A program made the translations under genes and the position numbers. 64,000 bases of DNA, taken from positions 62,001 through 126,000 of the forward strand of contig CAYZGO010000001.1 in the NCBI GenBank assembly GCA_964478075.1. The letters run 5' to 3'. Source of the stretch: DAOUEX01 sp034430235. Its GTDB lineage: Bacteria > Chloroflexota > Anaerolineae > UBA2200. Below are positions 52,621-60,637 of the stretch, piece by piece (position 1 is the stretch's first letter; each line of letters opens with the position of its first letter). The notes beneath the pieces are model-generated. The model was not told the DNA's origin. It ran no database searches and was given only the letters and a program-made list of their open reading frames with translations.

Positions 52621-52797
52621 TCATACTCGTTGCCCCGCAGTTGCACTGCGGGGCAACCCGCTGAGGATCTACTCCCATCCATGCTCGTTCCCCTGCAGTT
52701 GAACTGCGGGGTGAACCCCGTGAGCATCTAGTCCCATCCATGCTCGTTCCCCTGCAGTTGAACTGCGGGGTGAACCCCGTGAGCATCTACTCCATCC
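52621..52797. repeat. Three tandem 60-bp repeats with internal palindromes
   Basis: Units at about 52621, 52681 and 52741, each with a palindrome of the form CCCCGCAGTTGCACTGCGGGG and the tail GAGCATCTACTCCCATCCA. The third unit runs over the stop codon of the Crp gene (52787). No protein is supported in this part. Confidence 0.85.
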
Positions 52798-53455
52798 CGC
52801 TGGCCTGGCGCTCCAACCCCTCTCGGTTGACCACGACAATGCGTCCGCGTTCACGGCGGATCAGGCCCTCATCGGCAAAGGCCCGCAGTGTGCGCCCCAC
52901 CATTTCCCGCACCGTGCCGATGCGCGCGGCAATCTCTTGCTGCGTCCAGCCCTGGGGCGGCAGCGTACCCTCGGCCTGGGCCAACAGGAAACGGGCCAGG
53001 CGGGTGCGCACCGTGTGCAAGGCCAGGTCCTCCACCATGTCGCTCAGACGCCGCACCTCAGCCGCCAGGCGCTCCAGGACAGCCAGTGCCACCGCCTGGT
53101 AGTCGCCCATGATGCGCCGCAAACGCTGACAAGGGATGGTGTAGAGCGTGGTGTCCGTCACAGCATCCACGCTGGCCAGAGTGGGGCCGCCATCCAGCGC
53201 CGCGACCAGGTTAAACCACTCGCCGGGGCCGAGATAGGCCAGCACCTGCTCGCGGCCTTCGAGCGACATGCGGCGCGTGCGCACCAGCCCCTGCCCAATG
53301 AAATACACCGCCTGGCAAGGCTCGCCTTCCAATATGATCACCCGGCCAGGCGAGAAAGTGCGCTCCTGGACGTGGGACGCAATCTCCAGCAAGGCATCGT
53401 CGCCCAGCCCGGCAAAGAACGGCAATTGGGATAAGGTCTCAACCGTGACAGCCAT
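52787..53455 (-). CDS. Crp/Fnr family transcription regulator
   Basis: 222 residues from ATG 53455. The cyclic-nucleotide-binding-like domain (LPFFAGLGDDALLEIASHV, VIILEGEPCQAVYFIGQGLVR, YLGPGEWFNLVAALDGGP) is followed by a dimer helix and the helix-turn-helix GWTQQEIAARIGTVREMVGR. No cysteine cluster for iron-sulfur binding is seen, so it is not a classical Fnr. It may control the metal/redox genes downstream. Its terminal codons overlap the 60-bp repeats. Confidence 0.88.
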   Translation of the reverse strand: MAVTVETLSQLPFFAGLGDDALLEIASHVQERTFSPGRVIILEGEPCQAVYFIGQGLVRTRRMSLEGREQVLAYLGPGEWFNLVAALDGGPTLASVDAVTDTTLYTIPCQRLRRIMGDYQAVALAVLERLAAEVRRLSDMVEDLALHTVRTRLARFLLAQAEGTLPPQGWTQQEIAARIGTVREMVGRTLRAFADEGLIRRERGRIVVVNREGLERQASGME

Positions 53456-53504
53456 CAGCAGCTCACCTGGCAGCATTCACCCCTGTAACGGGATTCTCGC
53501 TGCT

Positions 53505-53533
53505 ATTATACTGCGAAATGGGGGGGTTTTCAA
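53505..53533 (-). promoter_or_regulatory. Promoter of the Crp/Fnr gene
   Basis: Minus strand: TTGAAA at 53533-53528, a 17-bp spacer with a C run, and TATAAT at 53510-53505, about 50 bp before the start. Confidence 0.65.
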
Positions 53534-53664
53534 TATGAAAAGCCCTCAACCCCGCCTTCGGCACCCCTTCTCCCGAAATCGTCGAAGATCCCGCACGGAG
53601 CTGCGGGGCGAGAAGGGGCTCGGGAATGAGGGCCTACCCTCACACAACAACGCGTAACCGTTCC

Positions 53665-53898
53665 TCATCTGCCGAACAGGCGCAGCAAGAGGTTGAGCAC
53701 CACCGTCAGCAGCAGGCTCAGGAGAATGCAGCTCACAATGGGGATAGAGCAGCTAAGGCCGCCGCGTCGAAACGTTATGTCACCTGGTAGGCGACCCAAA
53801 AAGGGCACACGCCCCAGCACTAGCAGGATCAAGCCCAGCAGCACGATCACGCCGCCCAGCACGAGCAGCATTTTGCCCAGATCAGCGAAATCCATCAT
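53665..53898 (-). CDS. DUF2905 family small membrane protein
   Basis: A 77-residue protein: MMDFADLGKMLLVLGGVIVL with LGRVPFLGRLPGDITFRRG between two membrane helices. This is the DUF2905 pattern, of unknown function. A truncated N-terminal copy lies at 58345-58402. Confidence 0.85.
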   Translation of the reverse strand: MMDFADLGKMLLVLGGVIVLLGLILLVLGRVPFLGRLPGDITFRRGGLSCSIPIVSCILLSLLLTVVLNLLLRLFGR

Positions 53899-54117
53899 CT
53901 TACTCACGGTTGGCAGTTGGCAGTTTACGGTTGGCGGTTGAGGGTTACCAGGGCCCCTAGGGCGACTCGAATGCCTGCATACGGCTCCCTTGAGGGACCC
54001 TTCGTCCACCTAGGGACGAACGGCGGGCCGACCTCACGACCAGCCGCCACTCAGGGACTACAACAAACAAAGTATCTTAGCTGTCTATCACTATCACCGA
54101 ACCTGGAAGATTCGGCG

Positions 54118-54681
54118 TCAAGACTCCTTAGCTTTCTTGATTCGGCTTCCAAGAAAGACAACACCCAGTAGTTGGGCTATCGGAAAGGCTATATAGTTGA
54201 CCCACGGCCTGTAAAGGGTTCGTATCAGAGTACCTGCAAAACCAAATAGCCCTCCCAAGACAACCATAAAGATAGCCAGACCAATCCTGTCTTTCTCCCC
54301 AAAGCTTCCAAACAACACGGCAAGGAGAAGCACAAACCAGAACAATGAACCTGTTACGGCTTTCCAGAAAGTGACCGAGGGACTAAGGGATGGAATCGCA
54401 AAAGGAGATACCCTGCGCATGGCAACTTCGTCTTCGGTCTCTCGATAGATACGATACAGTTGTGGGTTTGCAGCAATGTGATCCTTAGCCAGAGCATGGA
54501 GTTCCTTCAAGAGACCCACTTTTTTTGCAAGGCTTCCGTAGTAGTTCCATCCTGTCCAAAGCTCCAAGACGACTACAACCACTACAATCACAAAGATTAT
54601 CGCGAGAATGAGAGACCATCTACGTTTGAGGTCAAGCCCCTTGAATAGACTCGTGACAAACTAGACGACATCCTTCCACAT
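54118..54681 (-). pseudogene. Four-helix membrane protein with an in-frame TAG at codon 7
   Basis: From the ATG at 54681, which has a perfect GGAGGTG site, the frame reads MWKDVV, TAG (54663-54661), then FVTSLFKGLDLKRRWSLILA and on to 54118, 187 residues in all. Four hydrophobic segments are clear (ILAIIFVIVVVVVVLEL; GSLFWFVLLLAVLFG; LAIFMVVLGGLFGFAG; NYIAFPIAQLLGVVF). A downstream GTG at 54591 could give a shorter product without the first basic part but lacks a ribosome site. Function unknown. Confidence 0.6.
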
Positions 54682-54939
54682 CTTTCACCTCCAAGAGTCT
54701 TCAATCAAACATATGACAAAGCAAGCCCATCCACCGTCTTGCACACTCTCGCAGGCTGTGTCCTGCAAGAGAAGCCTGTTATGCGTCTCGCAAGCTCAGT
54801 TTGCCACGCTCGCCTCAGGCAACGGCAGTGAGCAGGCTGCTGTGCTAGAATACGTGTGCTGCGACGGTCACTGCACCTGCTGCACAGGCCACAGACAATA
54901 GGAACGAACCGTGGACACGCTACTAAGCGCCGTGTAAGG
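54682..54939. other. Spacer with a partial leader-repeat copy
   Basis: 54828-54900 (GCAGGCTGCTGTGCTAGAATACGTGTGCTGC) is a partial copy of the leader repeat found at 55853-56035 and 58193-58345. No gene is seen. Confidence 0.5.
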
Positions 54940-55779
54940 TTACAACGTAATGCCCGCCTTTGATGCCTTCACTTTCAGATAGTTCACGAACGCTGAACAA
55001 GACACTAGCATGAACTGCGCGTCCTCGAAACCAAGATTCGGTTCGTCCATTAGACTATGCCGTATACCTTCTGCGTCACTTGTCCAACCATATAGCTTGA
55101 TGAAGGCCGTTGTTAAAGCACGATGTAACCTCACTTTGCGTTTGGATTCTATCTCATCGAGGGCTGCTTTGAGTGTTGATGCCCTTTTGCCCGGCTTAAT
55201 GAGCTTGCACATGGCCTCAACAGCACTTATCGATTCTTTGATCGAGTTTCTGTAATCGGGGGATTGTCTATCTGCAAGTTTGTCGAGTGCGCTCTGCAAG
55301 TGAATGTTAACCGGTTTGAAGGGGGAATCAAGTGCTTCTTCTATTTCAGCGATTTCGAGTTCGGAGGTTATCGGTGTAATTCGTCCTCCGACGAAACGAT
55401 ATGCGGCCTTCTCTTCCTCTAGCACGACGTTACACTGGAAAATGAACACTGCGTTTTCAGATTCGTCAGGATATTCATTAGCTACAAACTCTACGAAGTC
55501 ATAGACTTCCCACCATTCGCATGAGTAGAAGTGTGACTTCAGGGTCTTATGAGTACCACGCCAATCAGGGTCTAGAGTATCGACAGCTTCCTTGAAGTAA
55601 TCAATCCACAGGTTTATGAGGAAAGCCTGGAGGTTAGCATTGGGTACGCGGGTTCTTCGGTCCTGCCAGTAGAAAACAGTCAGTGCATTCCACAAACTAG
55701 TACGCAAGTCAGCGTCCATGCCCTCAATTTGTAACGCCTTCTTCGGTTTGATACCTTGCCTTTCAGAGAACAACTCCAC
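54940..55779 (-). CDS. AbiJ N-terminal-domain-type protein (possible phage abortive infection)
   Basis: 279 residues from a GTG at 55779 behind GGAAGGGGG. The opening ELFSERQGIKPKKALQIEGM followed by DLRTSLWNALTVFYW is typical of AbiJ_NTD4 proteins. The C-terminal half (YRNSIKESISAVEAMCKLIK, then ALDEIESK and IRHSLMDEPN) resembles the helical nuclease-like C-terminal domain of abortive-infection proteins. It stands next to a UvrD-like helicase, with the same repeat upstream of both. Antiphage activity is inferred from family and context. Confidence 0.7.
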   Translation of the reverse strand: MELFSERQGIKPKKALQIEGMDADLRTSLWNALTVFYWQDRRTRVPNANLQAFLINLWIDYFKEAVDTLDPDWRGTHKTLKSHFYSCEWWEVYDFVEFVANEYPDESENAVFIFQCNVVLEEEKAAYRFVGGRITPITSELEIAEIEEALDSPFKPVNIHLQSALDKLADRQSPDYRNSIKESISAVEAMCKLIKPGKRASTLKAALDEIESKRKVRLHRALTTAFIKLYGWTSDAEGIRHSLMDEPNLGFEDAQFMLVSCSAFVNYLKVKASKAGITL

Positions 55780-55852
55780 AGCATCCCCCTTCCAGCATCA
55801 TTGCGAAGTTTCCCGCTGGCATAACGGCCACGAATCAATAGAACCATCAGCC

Positions 55853-56035
55853 TGCAGCGGACGGGCTGCTTTGCTAGAATATGTGTGCTACGGTGTCCAC
55901 TGCGTAGTCTCTTACCGAACGTAAGAGGCACCGTGGCCGTGCCCTGGCTGCTGCAACAGCGCAGGGTCTTTCTCTTGCTGTTACTCTACAGCTTTGCCTT
56001 CGCTCTTGTCAAATCCTTCTCACAACAAGTCACGT
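55853..56035 (-). repeat. Leader repeat, copy 2, upstream of the AbiJ-like gene
   Basis: It shares AGCGGACGGGCTGCT, GTGTGCTAC, CACCGTGGCCGTGCCCTGG, CGCAGGGTCTTTCTC and CTTGTCAA with the copy at 58193-58345. On the minus strand it contains TTGACA (56012-56007), an 18-bp spacer and TAGAGT (55988-55983), so it may be a promoter-plus-leader module. Confidence 0.7.
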
Positions 56036-56172
56036 CCCAAAAGGTAGTAGCGCCGCCCAATCTCTCTTGAAGGCAACTTGCCAGTTCTGCACACGCACTG
56101 GACGCTTGCGACGTGCCAAGGATATGGGCGTAGCGTGGCGAACCCATATAGCCGAGCCATCTATGCATGGCC

Positions 56173-58047
56173 CTACTTCACCGTTATGATCGGCACTCCC
56201 AGCTTCCTAACGAAGGGAGAAATCTCCCTATGAATTGGCTTACCCATGCAGAGTGGATCCTTGTTCTTTCCCCTTCCCACCCTGCTCCACGGATGTGTAA
56301 TTAGCACCCGTTCTTTGGCCCTGGTTATGGCTACGTAAAACAGGCGCTTTTCCTCTTCCGGATCAATACCCTTAGCTTTTCTGGGCAGCCAAAGCTCTTC
56401 ACACCCTGGCAGGATGACGCTTCGCCGGGTAAGCCCCTTCGCTCCTTGCATAGTGTATAACTCCACCGCATCGGAAACGCTTGGTTGGGCAGTGTCGTCG
56501 TCCGGAGCGAAGACTTCCTGCAAGAGACTATCTACCGCGTCTTCTAGGTTAGCCTTCGCTTCCTCCAGAAACTGCTCTATTCTGACGGGAGAGCATTCTA
56601 CGGGGCCACCCGGTATCCTATTCAAGCAGCCAGATATCCTATCGGGATCTCCCGAACTCAAAGAGGCCATCAAGCGTTGATAAGTCGTAGCTGCTTCGAC
56701 AGCCCCGTTTGACCATTTCCCCTTCTTGACACATTCAGCCACCGCTTCGCCAACGGGACACTCTCCTTCTAGAAGCATGGCGACGACCGCTCTTTGGTAA
56801 CGCGGCCCAATGGGTCGAAACATTTGTAGCAAGGCGCGCTCCAATAGCGGCTGGCTATGTAGGAACGCGACTCTCAGCAGAATGCGAGCCCATTTCTGTC
56901 GGTCCGTGACGTCAACTATCTTGGGCACCCTACAACGAATTCCCCGTTCCTCCAATACCGCCCTATATCTAGACAAGACATTTTTCTTGGAAAACAGACA
57001 CGCAACCCCATCCTCTCGGTGCGCATTCTCCGCTATCGATTCGAGTAGTTCTCCAAGACGTGCTGCCAGATATTCACCCTCTGCATTGGCACTCTTGAAG
57101 GATCGGATGACAACCTCGCCTCCTTGTGTCAAGGTCTCAAGTTCGCGTGGATGAGCCCGCATCCACCGCAGGAAGCGGTTGGCAGGGTCAACTATCCCCG
57201 TGGCGCAGCGCCATGAATAGACCAGGTTCACATGATCCAGTGCGCTATCCGCGGCAAGGGTCACAATACGGTCTGGACTTGCCCCCCGTCCATGGTATAG
57301 GCTTTGGTCATCGTCGCCGGTGATGATAACCGACTCAGCTCCGGTCATGATGCGGTCCAAGAAGTCTTGCTCCGACGGGTTGAAATCCTGATACTCATCA
57401 ATCAAGAAATGTTTGATGCGCCCAAGCCACGGAGGCAATTCTGGGATTTTCTCGCAGATCTGGTTTGCGTAAATGATTGTCTGATCCCAGTCCAGTACCT
57501 TGTAGATGTGGGCGAGCTGAGAGAAAGCATGCAATGTTGTCTGTGCTCTTTTGGATAGTTCAGGCTCTTCAGTCCCCTTCTGCCACTGGTCCTTAGCCTC
57601 CCTCAAGTCAGACCGCAGATCGCGCAGGCCTATGGGCATGCCGTGCTTGGCAATCACCCATCGGATGTCTTCTTGAACTTTGCAAGCAAGCAAATCTTCG
57701 CGTGAATCAATGGTCAAAGGCTCCTGGTGACCAATCTTGCCTATTATCCTGCCCATGCTCCTTATCAAGCCGAAAGCCATCCCATGCAATGTGGAAACAA
57801 CTATCTTCGGTATCAACTCTTTCTCTAGGTCATCGTCAAACTTCTTGGTGATCTCTCGAATGAAAGTTACGTAGGCGATGGTGGCCGGATCAATATCACC
57901 GTTCAATGCTAGTTCGCGCGCTCGCTCTCGTAGGGACCTGGTCTTGCCTGTGCCGGGCCCCGCCAGGACGATCAATGTCCCCGACCCATAATCTATGATT
58001 GCCCGACACCTATCTTCGGGCTTATAGCCGTCATCTAGGTTTGCCAT
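56173..58047 (-). CDS. UvrD/Rep-like superfamily 1 helicase
   Basis: A 624-residue protein. Walker A is VLAGPGTGKTRS, motif Ia VTFIREI, motif II HFLIDEYQDFNP, motif III GDDDQSLYHGRGA and motif VI FYVAITRAKERVLI. It is shorter than housekeeping UvrD, like the stand-alone helicases of defence systems such as Gabija GajB, but no nuclease partner (GajA) is present nearby. The ATG has AGGAAGTGG upstream. The adjacent AbiJ-like gene suggests a defence role. Confidence 0.85.
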   Translation of the reverse strand: MANLDDGYKPEDRCRAIIDYGSGTLIVLAGPGTGKTRSLRERARELALNGDIDPATIAYVTFIREITKKFDDDLEKELIPKIVVSTLHGMAFGLIRSMGRIIGKIGHQEPLTIDSREDLLACKVQEDIRWVIAKHGMPIGLRDLRSDLREAKDQWQKGTEEPELSKRAQTTLHAFSQLAHIYKVLDWDQTIIYANQICEKIPELPPWLGRIKHFLIDEYQDFNPSEQDFLDRIMTGAESVIITGDDDQSLYHGRGASPDRIVTLAADSALDHVNLVYSWRCATGIVDPANRFLRWMRAHPRELETLTQGGEVVIRSFKSANAEGEYLAARLGELLESIAENAHREDGVACLFSKKNVLSRYRAVLEERGIRCRVPKIVDVTDRQKWARILLRVAFLHSQPLLERALLQMFRPIGPRYQRAVVAMLLEGECPVGEAVAECVKKGKWSNGAVEAATTYQRLMASLSSGDPDRISGCLNRIPGGPVECSPVRIEQFLEEAKANLEDAVDSLLQEVFAPDDDTAQPSVSDAVELYTMQGAKGLTRRSVILPGCEELWLPRKAKGIDPEEEKRLFYVAITRAKERVLITHPWSRVGRGKNKDPLCMGKPIHREISPFVRKLGVPIITVK

Positions 58048-58192
58048 ATCACCACTTCCTACCTAGTTCCATCCTCGCTCGGAACGGGCGTTTCCCGCTG
58101 CCGAGGTTAGCGCAAAACCACTCGGCGCAATCCACTTCGGCCACGTCTCTGGCCCATTCTGCTTGCGTCAAGCGAAAGCCCGTCCACCGACT

Positions 58193-58345
58193 TTGCAGCG
58201 GACGGGCTGCTATGTGTGCTACATTGGTCACTGCACCGTGGCCGTGCCCTGGACTTGGGTACAAGTCGCAGGGTCTTTCTCTACCTGTTATTATACAGCT
58301 TCCCCTCTGTTCTTGTCAAGCCCTTCTGGCAACAAGCCATGGCCC
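58193..58345 (-). repeat. Leader repeat, copy 3, upstream of the helicase
   Basis: Closely similar to 55853-56035. Contains minus-strand TTGACA (58319-58314), an 18-bp spacer and TATAAT (58295-58290), so it can transcribe the helicase gene at 58047. Confidence 0.75.
58290..58319 (-). promoter_or_regulatory. Promoter inside leader repeat copy 3
   Basis: TTGACA-18-TATAAT on the minus strand, about 240 bp before the helicase start. Confidence 0.6.
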
Positions 58346-58402
58346 AAGACATACCAACGCCGCCCAGCACGAGCAGCATCTTGCCCAGGTCAGGAAAATC
58401 CA
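58345..58402 (-). pseudogene. Fragment of a DUF2905 gene
   Basis: ATG at 58402 reading MDFPDLGKMLLVLGGVG, matching the intact protein at 53665-53898 (MDFADLGKMLLVLGGVI); then the similarity ends inside the leader repeat. Confidence 0.7.
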
Positions 58403-58515
58403 TTCTCGCCCAGCTTACTGGCAAGGGTTACATGTCGTAACGTGGAACCTTTTCCACTCCATCATCGTCTCTAAGGCGGTTAAGAACCAAACAAATATGC
58501 AAGGAGGAAGTTGAA

Positions 58516-58992
58516 ATGTTTTCGCGTAAGGATGTTCGGGCAATCGTTCTTTTCTGCGTGGTGGCTGCCCTGCTGCTGGTTGGCTGGATCGCTGTCGCCG
58601 CCAGCAACGCCGCCCGAGGGCTGAGACCGCCCCCAGTGGAGGATCCCTCACAATCCCAAGACGTGCCCATCTCACCGGAAGCCCCGGTCTTTGATCGGCG
58701 AGTGCTAGAGGAGGGCGAGGCTTTTGAGATCGCGCTGGCGGGCAATCCGACCACCGGTTACGTCTGGGAGGTAACTGAGATAGACGAGCAAATCGTACAA
58801 CAGACTGCGGAGGAGTACATTTTGGACCCTTATGAAGGGGAATTCCCTCCTCTCGGCCTGGGGGGCACGTATGTCTTCCGTTTTAGGGCGGTAGGTAGCG
58901 GGCAGACAACGCTCAAGCTGGTCTATCACCGACCGTGGGAAAAGGACGTAGAGCCACTGAAGACCTACATCGTTGAAATCATCATTCCTTAA
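58516..58992 (+). CDS. Chagasin-like (I42) protease inhibitor
   Basis: Plus-strand gene of 158 residues, ATG 58516 after AAGGAGGAAG. An N-terminal membrane segment (IVLFCVVAALLLVGWIAVAA) is a signal or anchor. The inhibitor domain has FEIALAGNPTTGYVWEV (NPTTGY loop), GLGGTYVFRFRAVGSGQTTL and a final LVYHRPWEKDVEPLKTY, the three loops of I42 cysteine-protease inhibitors. It may protect the cell from its own or foreign cathepsin-like proteases. It ends before a strong terminator. Confidence 0.85.
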   Translation: MFSRKDVRAIVLFCVVAALLLVGWIAVAASNAARGLRPPPVEDPSQSQDVPISPEAPVFDRRVLEEGEAFEIALAGNPTTGYVWEVTEIDEQIVQQTAEEYILDPYEGEFPPLGLGGTYVFRFRAVGSGQTTLKLVYHRPWEKDVEPLKTYIVEIIIP

Positions 58993-59009
58993 CCTGTAGG
59001 CAGTTGGGC

Positions 59010-59041
59010 AAGGCGTCGGCAAGATCCGACGCCTTCTTTCT
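59010..59041 (+). terminator. Rho-independent terminator of the chagasin-like gene
   Basis: AAGGCGTCGG, 6-nt loop, CCGACGCCTT followed by CTTTCT, 18 bp after the stop. Confidence 0.85.
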
Positions 59042-59045
59042 ACCC

Positions 59046-59078
59046 AGGTGACCGGCACCTTCGAGGTGCCGGTCACCT
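59046..59078. repeat. AGGTGACCGGCACC palindrome, copy 1
   Basis: AGGTGACCGGCACC and GGTGCCGGTCACCT form a 14-bp perfect stem. Related copies are at 60139-60171 and 61113-61145, with decayed ones near 3210 and 4620. Confidence 0.8.
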
Positions 59079-59324
59079 CAAGCCCGTCATGTGACTTGCA
59101 CCTGACGTCCACTATCTTCGCATCGGCTGGTCATGTCTCTGGATAGCCACAGTATCCCCACCCAGCTACAAGTACAATGGGTTTTGCCTCCATAACAAAA
59201 CTACAGCAAGGCGCCCGGTAGAGAACCACGCCTACAGACTTCCCCACATCTCGTGTTTATCGGCCTATACAGGCCACCAAACCCTGGGCCAATAAGATGC
59301 GCACAATCACCGCACAACTTGTTC

Positions 59325-59353
59325 TTGACAAAAAAACCGTAGGCTACTACACT
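59325..59353 (+). promoter_or_regulatory. Promoter of the hicBA pair
   Basis: TTGACA at 59325-59330, a 17-bp spacer and TACACT at 59348-59353, about 55 bp before hicB. The remaining spacer from 59079 shows nothing else. Confidence 0.6.
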
Positions 59354-59410
59354 ATGGCCACAAGGATACAGTTTCAACTACGTTCAAGGTGGCAGGGGGA
59401 AGGGATACAA

Positions 59411-59698
59411 ATGCCCACCGAGCCAACATTCATATTAAACATCATCATCGAGCCTGACGGCGACCAGTTTCATGCCTACTGTCCTGCCCTAAAGGGCTTG
59501 CATACTTGCGGCACAACCGAAGAAGAGGCCCTGCAAAATGCCAAGGACGCAGCCATCGCCTACTTGGTTTCCTTAGTAAAGCACGGTGACCCCATCCCGA
59601 TAGGCGTCGTGTCAACCCCAAGCACGCGAAAGGCAGAGTCATCCGGGGCCTGTGTTAGCCATCGCATAGTATTGGCGACACCAGCCTCAGCGCCGTGA
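59411..59698 (+). CDS. hicB: HicB-type antitoxin
   Basis: 95 residues from the ATG at 59411 with GGGGGAAGGG upstream. The HicB fold is seen in FILNIIIEPDGDQFHAYCPA, then LKGLHTCGTTEEEALQNAKD and AIAYLVSLVKHGDPIPIGVV. A separate DNA-binding domain is not present, as in the short HicB class. Its TGA overlaps the GTG of the downstream toxin gene (GTGA). It would neutralise the HicA mRNA interferase; operon order B-A is found in several hicBA loci. Confidence 0.85.
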   Translation: MPTEPTFILNIIIEPDGDQFHAYCPALKGLHTCGTTEEEALQNAKDAAIAYLVSLVKHGDPIPIGVVSTPSTRKAESSGACVSHRIVLATPASAP

Positions 59699-59952
59699 AG
59701 GTTCCCAAGAATGTTTAGGACCAGGTCAAGAACCTAACTGCCGATGAGCTAATCCGTGCCCTGGAGAAAGATGGGTGGCTCCGGGATGTCAGACGTGGGG
59801 CTGAGCACGTATATCGACATTCGGATGGAAGGCGTGTGTCTATTCACTATCATCCAGGCAACACCTATGCCGCCAAGCTCTTGAAGGCGTTGCTTGCAGA
59901 TATAGGCTGGACACACGACGACATGCGGCGGTTGAAACTAATCAAGAAGTAG
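59695..59952 (+). pseudogene. hicA: HicA-type toxin with an in-frame TAG at codon 8
   Basis: From the GTG at 59695 the frame reads VKVPKNV, TAG (59716-59718), then KNLTADELIRALEKDGW, RGAEHVYRHSDGRRVSIHYH and GNTYAAKLLKALLADIGW, ending at a TAG at 59952. The catalytic His and the double-stranded-RNA-binding fold region are intact. No alternative start follows the TAG, so the toxin would not be made unless the stop is a sequencing error or is suppressed. Inactivated toxins next to a live antitoxin are common. Confidence 0.75.
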
Positions 59953-59983
59953 ATTCACGAAACACATAATCCACAAATCAAGA

Positions 59984-60015
59984 AAGCCGAGGTAGTTGGC
60001 CTCGGCTTCTTGCTT
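59984..60015 (+). terminator. Rho-independent terminator of hicBA
   Basis: AAGCCGAGG, short loop, CCTCGGCTT and then CTTGCTTT, 31 bp after the hicA stop. Confidence 0.8.
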
Positions 60016-60138
60016 TGCTATTCTCACTTGATTGTCATTGCCCGACCATGATGGCCCGTGTCTTGCTATGTCCCCGCCCCAGGCGCTGCTCCTCGCAAGC
60101 CAGACGAGGGCTCTTCTTCCGTCGGGTCTTTGCTGCCC

Positions 60139-60171
60139 AGGTGACCGGCACCTCGGAGGCGCGCCTCACCT
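60139..60171. repeat. AGGTGACCGGCACC palindrome, copy 2
   Basis: AGGTGACCGGCACC ... GGCGCGCCTCACCT, imperfect stem. It touches the stop codon of the cupin gene. Confidence 0.65.
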
Positions 60172-60512
60172 CAAGGCACGTCCTCGCCGCGCAGAGGCAC
60201 CAGACAGATAAAGCGAAAGGTGCCCTGGCCCGTGTTCTTCAAACCGTGCTTCTCATAGGGTGCGATGTAGATGACATCATCGGCTTTCAGTGGGATCTCA
60301 GTGTCCTCGGTGAGCAGCACCCCTTCTCCACTGAGCACAAACACCTCATGCTCCCAGTCGTGGGTGTGATAGGGGCTTGACCTGCCAGGGCCCAGGTCGA
60401 ATATGCGCATCACAAAGGTCGGCGCTCCTTCCTTGGGACCGATAGCCACCCGCTTCTCCACACCCTCCGCATACGGAACCGCGGCAACATCCTTATAGCT
60501 TCGCACCAGCAT
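60171..60512 (-). CDS. Single-domain cupin protein
   Basis: 113 residues from ATG 60512 with AAAGGAG upstream. The cupin motif is SSPYHTHDWEHEVFVLSGEG (metal ligands in H-T-H and E) with later YIAPYEKHGLKN. A small cupin_2 protein, probably metal-binding, with an unknown ligand. It is unrelated in sequence to the bicupin at 4701. The palindrome beyond its stop may act as a terminator. Confidence 0.85.
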   Translation of the reverse strand: MLVRSYKDVAAVPYAEGVEKRVAIGPKEGAPTFVMRIFDLGPGRSSPYHTHDWEHEVFVLSGEGVLLTEDTEIPLKADDVIYIAPYEKHGLKNTGQGTFRFICLVPLRGEDVP

Positions 60513-60637
60513 CAGACGCCACTCCTTTCTCTTTGTTGCGGACTTGGCGTTCTACAGTATAAGCAACCCTGCCCGTACAGGCAAACGGTTCTCCTGCGGA
60601 TGAAGGCGGCTCACCGAGCCGCTCCAGGCACAGCGCC

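Noticed and set aside
56173..58047. Gabija system (GajB helicase)
   Set aside because: No GajA-type nuclease gene lies on either side, and similarity is at the general SF1 helicase level only.
35317..59952. Reassignment of TAG to an amino acid in this organism
   Set aside because: Both precursors, a kinase, the HEAT protein, rubredoxin and hicA end with TAG where family length predicts a stop, so TAG works as a stop here.
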